Below, one piece after another: positions 14,309 through 21,305 of a stretch of 21,305 nt of DNA. The notes under the pieces were generated by a model, which saw only the letters and a list, made by a program, of their open reading frames with translations, was not told where the DNA came from and ran no database searches. The position numbers and the translations under genes were made by a program. Position 1 is the stretch's first letter; each line of letters opens with the position of its first letter. Source of the DNA: CAYMTN01 sp964393335 (GTDB lineage: Bacteria; Chloroflexota; Anaerolineae; Aggregatilineales; Aggregatilineaceae); NCBI GenBank assembly GCA_964393335.1, contig CAYMTN010000077.1, positions 1 to 21,305 on the forward strand. Direction: 5' to 3'.

Positions 14309-15550
14309 ATGAGCGAACCAATCCGCGTGTTACATTTCGCCGATGTCCATATCGGCATGGAAAATTACGGCGGCACCGATCCCGAAACCGGCGTCAGCAC
14401 CCGCGTGCGGGACTTTTTGCGCCGTATGGACGAGATGATCGGCTATGCCCGCGATCACGACGTAGACCTGGCGATCTTTGCCGGTGACGCGTTTCGTTCG
14501 CGCCATCCCACGCCAACCTTTCAGCGTGAATTCGCATTCCGCGTGCAAGACCTGGCGGCGCTGTGCCCGGTCGTGCTGTTGGTCGGCAATCACGACCTGC
14601 CGTCGATTGAAAAACGCGCGTCCAGCATCGAGATTTACGAAACATTGCAGGTGCCCAATACGATCCTGGGGCGCGATTACACACTGCACGAGATCCAGAC
14701 CAAACGCGGGCCGGTGCTGGTCGCCACCGCGCCGTACCCGGTGCGCCACCACCTGCTGCGCGACGTCGATCTGCCGCACGCCCGCACGATTGCCGAAATC
14801 GACGCCGTGCTGGAAGAGCATCTCAACGCGCGGCTCGACCAGTTGGCCGACGAAGCCAGCCGGTACGATATGCCGCGCCTGCTGACCGGGCATTTCAGCG
14901 TCTCCGGTGCGACGTTTGGCAGCGAGCGCAGCGTCATGCTGGGCCGTGACGTGACGGTGCTGCTCAGCACGGTCGATAACCCGGTGTGGGATTACGTGGC
15001 GCTCGGCCACATCCACAAGCACCAGTGTCTCACGCTGGGGCGGGCGGACGCGCCGCCGGTCGTGTACAGCGGCAGCCTGGAACGTATTGACTTTGGCGAA
15101 GAGGCCGACGCCAAAGGTTTCGTGTGGGTCGAGCTGGAGCGAGGCCGCGCCCGCTGGGACTTTGTCCCGGTCAACTGCCGCCCCTTCGTGACGCTGCGTG
15201 CCGACGTCAAGGGCGACGGCGACCCGACGCAGACGCTGGTCAGGCTGATCGGGCGGCACGATCTGTCAGATGCCGTCGTGCGTCTGATCGTCACCGCCGA
15301 TCCTGAAGCGGACCTGCTGCTGCAAGATCGCCTGATCCATTACGCGCTCAAAGACGCGGGCGCGAATTACGTCGCCGCCATCCAGCGCCACGTCGAACGC
15401 CCGGCGCGTATGCGCCTGGGTACATCGCCGGAGGGGCTGACGCCCGACGACCTGCTGGAACGTTACCTGATCACCAAAGAAGTGCCGTCCGAGCGCATCG
15501 CCGTGCTGCTCGACCATGCGCGGCAGATTTTTTACGACGAGGCGTCATGA
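14309..15550 (+). CDS. sbcD: SbcD/Mre11 nuclease subunit
   Basis: 413 aa, calcineurin-like phosphoesterase that with SbcC trims DNA ends and opens hairpins. All metal-binding motifs are present: D12 and H14 (ADVHIG), D60 (FAGDAF), N94-H95-D96 (GNHD), H195 (GHFSVSG), H234 and H236 (GHIHKH). The C-terminal part (about 280-410) would be the capping and SbcC-binding region. The ATG at 14309 follows an A-rich AAAGG; spacing is short. Its stop overlaps the next start by 4 bases (ATGA), a sign of translational coupling. sbcC is not the next gene but lies two genes downstream. Confidence 0.93.
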   Translation: MSEPIRVLHFADVHIGMENYGGTDPETGVSTRVRDFLRRMDEMIGYARDHDVDLAIFAGDAFRSRHPTPTFQREFAFRVQDLAALCPVVLLVGNHDLPSIEKRASSIEIYETLQVPNTILGRDYTLHEIQTKRGPVLVATAPYPVRHHLLRDVDLPHARTIAEIDAVLEEHLNARLDQLADEASRYDMPRLLTGHFSVSGATFGSERSVMLGRDVTVLLSTVDNPVWDYVALGHIHKHQCLTLGRADAPPVVYSGSLERIDFGEEADAKGFVWVELERGRARWDFVPVNCRPFVTLRADVKGDGDPTQTLVRLIGRHDLSDAVVRLIVTADPEADLLLQDRLIHYALKDAGANYVAAIQRHVERPARMRLGTSPEGLTPDDLLERYLITKEVPSERIAVLLDHARQIFYDEAS

Positions 15551-16437
15551 CCGCGACCCCTGCCAGCCGGTTTTATAGCACGTCGCTGCTGGCTGCGCCG
15601 TTTGACCGGGCGGATGTGCTGGCGGGCCGCGTGATCCGCATCAGTCCCGCGCTGATCACGATCACGGATGGGCGGATTGGCACGGCGTCCCCGGACGCCT
15701 TACGCCGCGACGTGCTGGACCACGTGGACGCACTGCTGGCGGGCGGAATCCGGTCGCTGCACGTGGACGTCAATTTTGATGATTATGGCGGGTTTGACAC
15801 GGGTGGGCCGGATCGTAACGCCGCCGTGTTTACGCCCGCTTTCGTGGCGGAACTGGTCGATCTGGCCGGGTCGTATGGCGGGGCCGTGACGCTGCACCTG
15901 CTGTCCGACCAGCCGGAGCGCCACCTGCCGGATTACGCGCACAGCCCGCTGGGGGCCGTGTGTTTCCAGCTTGACGCCATCACGACCGGCTCCGCCGCGC
16001 CAGCACACCGGCTGGCCGCGCTGGTCGCGCAGATTCGCGCGATGGGCGCGTGCGCCAGCCCGGTGATCGAAACGGTCGGCACCGGACAGCGTGCCGCGCC
16101 GCCGCCGGAGGCCGTGCGCGCGCTGTTGGAGCTGGTCCTGCCGCAGATCGGGATGCTGACGCTCCAGGCTGCCGGAACGGCGGCCCGCTCGAATCTGCCC
16201 GCCGGGACGTTTGCCCGCGAGCGCGTGGCCGCGTACCTGGCCTGTCTCAGGCCGGGTTTCGGTGGGACGGTGCAGATTCAGGGCGGCATCACGATCGGGA
16301 CAGCCGGTGCGGCGGTGGCCCTAGGGGCGGAATTCCTGGTCGCCGGGACGCAGCTTTTCCGCTGCCGGGATGGCCGTACCACGCAGCAGGTTATCGACGC
16401 GATGCACGCAGTGGCCGCCGGGGTGCTGTGCGGTTGA
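15547..16437 (+). CDS. Ribulose-phosphate 3-epimerase-like TIM-barrel protein
   Basis: 296 aa, longer than the ~220 aa usual for Rpe. Features of the family: ISPALI near residue 32 (compare ISPSIL), LHVDVNFDD (H72, D74), LHLLSDQPE (H117), and IQGGITIGTAGAAVALGAEFLVAGTQLF at the phosphate-binding end. Three of the four Rpe metal ligands are kept, but the catalytic Asp of the VDGG motif is Q245, and the usual MSVNPGFGGQ loop is absent. Epimerase activity is doubtful; it could be an isomerase or aldolase-like enzyme on another phosphosugar, or a non-enzymatic protein. It overlaps sbcD by 4 bases and is followed 19 bases later by the histidine kinase. Confidence 0.7.
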   Translation: MTATPASRFYSTSLLAAPFDRADVLAGRVIRISPALITITDGRIGTASPDALRRDVLDHVDALLAGGIRSLHVDVNFDDYGGFDTGGPDRNAAVFTPAFVAELVDLAGSYGGAVTLHLLSDQPERHLPDYAHSPLGAVCFQLDAITTGSAAPAHRLAALVAQIRAMGACASPVIETVGTGQRAAPPPEAVRALLELVLPQIGMLTLQAAGTAARSNLPAGTFARERVAAYLACLRPGFGGTVQIQGGITIGTAGAAVALGAEFLVAGTQLFRCRDGRTTQQVIDAMHAVAAGVLCG

Positions 16438-16456
16438 GAGTGTGAAAGGTTAGACT

Positions 16457-19180
16457 GTGGACGCGCACAAATCAGAGACGGAGCTTCGTGAGGAATTGGC
16501 CCGGCTGCGCGAGCGCGGGACGGCGCTCGAAGCGGACGTTGCGCGTCACCAGCAGGTCGAACAATCGCTGCGCGACACCGCGCTGAATTACCGCATCATC
16601 GCGGATTTCACGGACGGCTGGGAATACTGGCGCAATCCCGAAGGGTTGCTGCGCTACGTTTCGCCAGCCTGTGAGCGCATCACCGGGTACACGCCTGCCC
16701 AGTTTTTGGCGCGTGACGACCTGTTGTGTGAGATCGTGCTGCCTGAAGATCGCGCCGTGTTTGAGGCGCACCGCCAACAAACGGGTGACGTGCCCGGTCC
16801 ATACGAGGTGCATTTTCGCATTCGGCGGGCCGATGGCGCGGTGCGCTGGATCGAACACGCCTGCCAGCCGGTGTACGACGAAACCGGGGCGTTTTGGGGC
16901 TGGCGGGCCAGCAATCGTGACATCACCGACCGCAAGCGCGACGAACTGGCGCTGCAAGACAGCCGGCAGACGCTCGAAACGTTGATGCGTAATCTGCCGG
17001 GCATGGCGTACCGCTGCCAGAACGACCACGACTGGACGATGGAATTTTTGAGCGATGGCTGCAAGGCGCTGACCGGCTACGATCCGGCGGATTTGTTGCA
17101 GAGTGCCGTGATATCCTTTGCGGACCTGATCCACCCGGACGACCGGGAAGCCGTGTGGCACAGCGTGCAAGACAGCCTGCGCGCCGGGGAACCATACGAA
17201 ATGTTCTACCGCTTGCAGACCCGTTACGGCAAGGAAAAATGGGTGTGGGAACAGGGGCGCGAGATCACGCTGAACGATGGCCGCACATGCCTGGAAGGTC
17301 TGATCACCGACATCACGCTGCGCATCCGGGTTGAAGAGGCGCTGCGCCGCAGTGAAGCCCGGTCCCGCGCGCTGCTGGATGCCGTGCCCGACCTGATGTT
17401 AAACCTGGACCGCGACGGTATTTTTCTGCGGTATCACGATGCCGGGATGGGTACGCACGTGCCGCCGATGGAGTTCTTGGGCCAGTCGATTGACGACGTG
17501 ATGCCCGCGCTGGCCGGGCGGACCCGGTATGCCATCGACCGGGCGCTGAAATCCCGCGAGGTCCAGATTTTGCAGTATCAACTGCCGTTGGGGGATGACA
17601 TACGGGATTACGAGGCGCGTATCGTCGCCAGCGGCGATGACGAAGTGGTCGTGATCGTGCGCGAGATCACCGCGCGGGTGCAGGCCGAACGCGCCCTGCG
17701 GGCCAGCGAGGAACGCCTGCGCACGTTGATCCATGCCACGCCTGACATCATTTGTTTTAAGGATAGTGATGGGCGCTGGCTGCTGGCAAACGAGGCGATC
17801 TTGAACGTGTTTGGACTGACAGAAGCCAATTACCGGGGCCAGACGGATCTGGAACTGGCCGAGATCAGTCATGGCCACCACGAGGTGCTGGTGAACTGCC
17901 ATGCAACGGATGAACAGGCCTGGGCCAAAGGGGCACTCTCGCGCGCTGATGAAGTGATCCCGCGCCCGGATGGTGAGGAACGCACCTATGACGTGATCAA
18001 GGTGCCGCTCTTTCACCCGGACGGCAAACGAAAAGGGTTGATCGTGTTGGGTCGTGATATCACCGAACGCAAACGATCCGAAGAACTCCTGCATCGCCGC
18101 GAGCAGGAATTTCGAGCGCTGGCCGACAATAACCCCGATCTGATCGTGCGTTTTGACAGGGACTGTCGCCACCTGTACGTGAATCCGGCGGTGTCCCGCA
18201 TGACCGGCATCGCCTATGAGGATTTTATTGGCAGAACGCCGGCTGACCTGGGAATGCCAGAAAACCTGGTCGCCAGATGGAACGTGACCATTGGGCGCGC
18301 GTTCAAAATCGGCCAGCCCGTCGAAAGCGAGTTTGCATTTGACACGGCAGAAAACGGCCCGCGTGATTTTCACAGCCACGCGATGCCCGAATTTGCCGAA
18401 GACGGATCGGTGCAGACGGTGCTGGTGCGGATCCGCGATATCACCGAGCGTAAAGAGGCCGAAGAACAGCGCATCAAGCTGGCAGTTGAGCGCGAACGCG
18501 TCAGCGTGCTGGCGAGTTTTTTGGAGAACGTCTCGCACGAATTTCGCACGCCGCTGTCCGTCATATATACCGGCCTGGAAGCCCTGGAACGCAGCGCGCT
18601 GCTGGATGAATCGAATGTGCAGCGGGTAGGCCGCATCCAGGAGCAGGCCGGTTATATTGGCAGGCTGGTCGATTCCATGATCACGATGTCACGCCTGGAT
18701 GGTGATCCCAACTACGTGTTCGACTTTCACGATCTGGGCATGGTCATGCACGACATCAAACATGATATCGAGCGGCTGGCGCAGCTCAAGCAGTTGGCCG
18801 TCAGCCTTGATCTGCCGGATGACCTGCCGTTTGTCTACTGCGATCCGTATGAGCTGCGCCGTGCCTTGTTTGCCATCTGCGAGAACGCGGTGGATTACAC
18901 GCCGGAAGGCGGATCGATCACCATCCGGGCCAGCCACAACCCGGCTCACGTTCTGATCGAAGTGGCCGATACCGGGATTGGCATCGCCGCGTCTGATCTC
19001 CCGCATATCTTCGAGCGTTTTTACCGCGCCGACAAAGCCCGCACAGGCCGCCGCGCCGGGTTAGGGCTGGCGATTGCCAGGACGATCATCGAGGCACACC
19101 AGGGCCGTATCGACGTACAAAGCGCCGCCAACCAGGGCAGCACGTTCCGCGTGACGCTGCCACTGATGGCCAGCCAATAG
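16457..19180 (+). CDS. Soluble hybrid-free sensor histidine kinase with five PAS domains
   Basis: 907 aa from GTG 16457 (AAAGG at 16445-16449 upstream). A short coiled coil (about 4-38) is followed by five PAS domains at about 40-160, 170-292, 300-410, 418-540 and 550-667, several with PAC ends (DITDRK, DITERK). The HisKA domain has H694 in VSHEFRTPLSVI. HATPase_c has N810 (CENAVDYT), D838 (DTGIGIA), the F box FERFYR and GLGLAIA. All kinase boxes are intact. No transmembrane segment is visible, so the signal is cytoplasmic, perhaps redox, light or a small ligand. There is no receiver domain and no adjacent response regulator; it lies between sbcD and sbcC. Its partner may be encoded elsewhere, possibly the orphan receiver at 2725. 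Confidence 0.92.
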   Translation: MDAHKSETELREELARLRERGTALEADVARHQQVEQSLRDTALNYRIIADFTDGWEYWRNPEGLLRYVSPACERITGYTPAQFLARDDLLCEIVLPEDRAVFEAHRQQTGDVPGPYEVHFRIRRADGAVRWIEHACQPVYDETGAFWGWRASNRDITDRKRDELALQDSRQTLETLMRNLPGMAYRCQNDHDWTMEFLSDGCKALTGYDPADLLQSAVISFADLIHPDDREAVWHSVQDSLRAGEPYEMFYRLQTRYGKEKWVWEQGREITLNDGRTCLEGLITDITLRIRVEEALRRSEARSRALLDAVPDLMLNLDRDGIFLRYHDAGMGTHVPPMEFLGQSIDDVMPALAGRTRYAIDRALKSREVQILQYQLPLGDDIRDYEARIVASGDDEVVVIVREITARVQAERALRASEERLRTLIHATPDIICFKDSDGRWLLANEAILNVFGLTEANYRGQTDLELAEISHGHHEVLVNCHATDEQAWAKGALSRADEVIPRPDGEERTYDVIKVPLFHPDGKRKGLIVLGRDITERKRSEELLHRREQEFRALADNNPDLIVRFDRDCRHLYVNPAVSRMTGIAYEDFIGRTPADLGMPENLVARWNVTIGRAFKIGQPVESEFAFDTAENGPRDFHSHAMPEFAEDGSVQTVLVRIRDITERKEAEEQRIKLAVERERVSVLASFLENVSHEFRTPLSVIYTGLEALERSALLDESNVQRVGRIQEQAGYIGRLVDSMITMSRLDGDPNYVFDFHDLGMVMHDIKHDIERLAQLKQLAVSLDLPDDLPFVYCDPYELRRALFAICENAVDYTPEGGSITIRASHNPAHVLIEVADTGIGIAASDLPHIFERFYRADKARTGRRAGLGLAIARTIIEAHQGRIDVQSAANQGSTFRVTLPLMASQ

Positions 19181-19189
19181 AGACTTGTT

Positions 19190-21305
19190 ATGCTTCCAAA
19201 ACGACTTGAACTGAGGAATTTCCTGGCATACCGCCAGCCGGACCCGATTGTGTTCGAAGGGATTCACCTGGCCTGCCTGACCGGCCCTAACGGCGCGGGT
19301 AAATCGTCCTTGCTGGACGCGATCACCTGGGCGCTGTGGGGCAAGGCGCGCGTCCGTAGTGACGACGACCTGATCCACCAGGGCCAGACGGATATGCTCG
19401 TGCAGCTTGATTTTTTGCAGGGTGACAACCGCTACCGCGTGGTGCGTAAGCGCCAGAAAGGCAAAACGGCGCGCACCGGGCGCAGTACCCTGGATTTGTT
19501 CGTGTGGGGCGACGAAACCGGGCAGTGGCAGCCGATCACCGCGCCGTCGATCCGCGAGACGGATCGCAAGATCGGCGAGCTGCTGCGCCTGGATTACGAG
19601 ACGTTCGTACATTCGGCGTTTTTGCAGCAGGGCCGCGCCGACGCCTTCACGATCAAAACCCCGGCCCAGCGCAAGGAGATTCTGGCGGAGATTCTGGGCC
19701 TGGAGCAGTGGAAAGCCTACGAAGATCGTGCCAAAGCGGCGCTCAACCGCATCGGCCACGAGCTAGACGTGATCGATTACCGGCTGCGCGAGATCGAGGA
19801 GCAGGAACGGCAGGAACCCGGCCTGCGCCGCGATCTCGAAGCCGCCGAGATCGCGTTCAGCGACGCCGAACAGCGCCGCCAGGAAGCCGAGGCCCAATAC
19901 CAGGCCGTCGCCGGGGCGCAGGAGCAGATGAACGCCGCGACGACCAAACTGGCCCAGGCCGAGCACCGCATCCGCGAGCGCCAGCGCGACCTGGACGAGA
20001 TCGAGGCGGAGCTAACCCGCTACCAGGAGCGGCAGGCGCAGTTGCAGGCGGTGGTCGAGGACCGCGACGCCATCGAGTCCGGGTACGCCCAGCTTCAGGC
20101 CGCGCGCGAGGCCGATCAGGAACTGGGCGAAAAGCTCCAGGTGATGAGCGCCATCAAGGACCGGCTGAACGCGGTGAGCGGCGGCATCCAGGCCGCCCGC
20201 GCCGAACTCGAAGCGCAGGCCAGCGTCCACCGCGACCGCATCGAGTCCGCGCGGCGCACGGTGGCGGACCTCGACGCGCTGCAGCTCGAACTGGCCGACG
20301 TGCAGGCCGAGGTGCAGCACCTCGAGGCCCAGGAAGCCCGCCGCGACGGCCTGCGCGAGGCCATCAACAGCCTGAACGAAGAGGGCACCGGGCTGCGCGA
20401 AGCCAACAAGATTCTCTACGCCGAGATGCAGGCCATCAAAGCGCGCATCGAAGCGGTGCAGGCGGCTGAGGCGACGTGTCCGCTGTGCGGCCAGCCGCTC
20501 GACGAGGCGCACAAAGCCGATCTGCTGGCCGATTTGCAGACCGACGGCACCGGGCGCGGCGATACCTTCCGCGCTAACCAGGTGCGCCGCGAGGAGATCA
20601 CCGCCACCACCGCCGATTACCGCGCCGAGATCGAGGCCATCGAGATCGAGTTACGCCGCCTGCTGCCGCTGCGCGACCGGGCTGCCAAGCTGGGGACCAT
20701 GTTGGAAGCGGCCCGTTCCGCGTCGGATACGGTCCAGGCGGAGCAGTCCGAGCTGACCGCCGTCGAGTCGGTGCTGCAATCCGGCGACTACGCGCAGGAA
20801 CTGCAAGTCCAACGCGCGCACATTCAAGACGAGATCGACGCGCTCGGTTACGATTCCGACGCGCATACCGCCGCCCGCGAGACGCTCTCCGTTTACGAAG
20901 CGTACGACAGCCGCCAGCACGATCTCGAAGTGGCGCTGGCACAGTTCCCCGACATGCTGGCCGCCATCGAAAACGCCGAGGCCCGGCGCGGGCGCTGGCT
21001 CAAGGTGCTGGCCGACGAGCATACTCAAGCTGCCGACGCCCAGGCCGAGATCGATGGCTTGCAGGAGCAGGTCGAAGAAGCCCGCCGCCGCGAAGACGAG
21101 ATGCGCCAGCGCCGCACCGCCGAAAAACGCGCCCAGGAACAGGTGATCCGCGTGCAGCAGGCGCTGAACGCCCTGGAAAACGCTCGCAAGCGCAAAACCG
21201 AGCTGGAACAGCGCCAGAAAGACCTCAACCTTGATAGAGGCATCTACGAAGACCTGCGCGCCGCCTTCGGCAAAAACGGCGTGCCCGCCATGATCATCGA
21301 GGCGG
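19190..21305 (+). CDS. sbcC: SbcC/Rad50 ATPase, 3' end outside the window
   Basis: 705 codons are visible and the frame is open to the window edge. The N-terminal ATPase half has Walker A GPNGAGKSS (residues 32-40) and the Q-loop FLQQGRADAF (144-153). Long heptad-rich coiled coils follow on both sides of the zinc hook C430-P-L-C433 (CPLCGQPL), which dimerises Rad50-type proteins. The last visible residues (AFGKNGVPAMIIEA) match the start of the C-terminal ATPase lobe of Rad50/SbcC; the signature motif and Walker B lie beyond the end. With SbcD it forms the ATP-dependent DNA-end-processing complex. The ATG is 9 bases after the kinase stop, with only a weak ribosome-binding site (AGAG). Confidence 0.93.
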   Translation, partial: MLPKRLELRNFLAYRQPDPIVFEGIHLACLTGPNGAGKSSLLDAITWALWGKARVRSDDDLIHQGQTDMLVQLDFLQGDNRYRVVRKRQKGKTARTGRSTLDLFVWGDETGQWQPITAPSIRETDRKIGELLRLDYETFVHSAFLQQGRADAFTIKTPAQRKEILAEILGLEQWKAYEDRAKAALNRIGHELDVIDYRLREIEEQERQEPGLRRDLEAAEIAFSDAEQRRQEAEAQYQAVAGAQEQMNAATTKLAQAEHRIRERQRDLDEIEAELTRYQERQAQLQAVVEDRDAIESGYAQLQAAREADQELGEKLQVMSAIKDRLNAVSGGIQAARAELEAQASVHRDRIESARRTVADLDALQLELADVQAEVQHLEAQEARRDGLREAINSLNEEGTGLREANKILYAEMQAIKARIEAVQAAEATCPLCGQPLDEAHKADLLADLQTDGTGRGDTFRANQVRREEITATTADYRAEIEAIEIELRRLLPLRDRAAKLGTMLEAARSASDTVQAEQSELTAVESVLQSGDYAQELQVQRAHIQDEIDALGYDSDAHTAARETLSVYEAYDSRQHDLEVALAQFPDMLAAIENAEARRGRWLKVLADEHTQAADAQAEIDGLQEQVEEARRREDEMRQRRTAEKRAQEQVIRVQQALNALENARKRKTELEQRQKDLNLDRGIYEDLRAAFGKNGVPAMIIEA

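Noticed and set aside
19504..20469. 321-codon plus-strand frame inside sbcC
   Set aside because: It is an Arg/Pro/Gly-rich out-of-frame reading of the coiled coil; the frame from 19190 carries the Walker A, Q-loop and zinc hook.

Overview
This is a GC-rich window with almost continuous coding. Its gene complement fits a member of Chloroflexota, probably Anaerolineae. That guess rests on the mix of a ClpC-type unfoldase, a SQD2/MgtA-like glycosyltransferase, a SpoIIAA-like small protein, secreted proteins with Thr/Pro linkers, a secreted WD40 protein, and sigma-70-like promoters with TATAAT or TACAAT -10 boxes. It is an inference from gene content, not from a marker gene. I recognise no rRNA, tRNA, CRISPR array, transposase or phage gene, and no gap between genes exceeds 300 bases.

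Layout. Positions 1-3105 hold clpC, a hairpin terminator, and a single-domain response regulator with its own promoter. Positions 3106-5810 hold a secreted SH3-like/Thr-Pro protein, an ERI-1/KapD-like DEDDh exonuclease and a secreted M23 peptidase. Positions 5811-8383 hold a heptamer repeat, a NUDIX hydrolase overlapping a GNAT acetyltransferase, and a GT4 glycosyltransferase followed by a second heptamer repeat and a strong terminator. Positions 8384-9895 hold a slipin (SPFH protein) and a SpoIIAA-like protein, each followed by a terminator. Positions 9901-11636 hold a third heptamer repeat and a tandem pair of 3-hydroxyacyl-CoA dehydrogenase-fold genes with altered active sites. Positions 11645-13150 hold the only minus-strand gene, a secreted seven-blade WD40 protein with an NTF2-like tail, divergent from a HAL2/SAL1-like bisphosphate nucleotidase (13199-14182). 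The last third (14309-21305) is a tightly packed run: sbcD, an RPE-like TIM barrel, a five-PAS soluble histidine kinase, and sbcC, which leaves the window.

Most noteworthy points. (1) sbcD and sbcC, normally adjacent, are separated by a TIM-barrel gene and a sensor kinase, yet all junctions are between a 4-base overlap and 19 bases, which suggests one transcript. (2) The two dehydrogenase-fold proteins have lost key catalytic residues; the second looks like a pseudoenzyme partner. (3) Three intergenic arrays of 7-base repeats, two of them beginning exactly at a stop codon, appear to share an ACCGNNN core. (4) The RPE-like protein keeps three metal ligands but has Gln where the catalytic Asp of the DGG motif should be.
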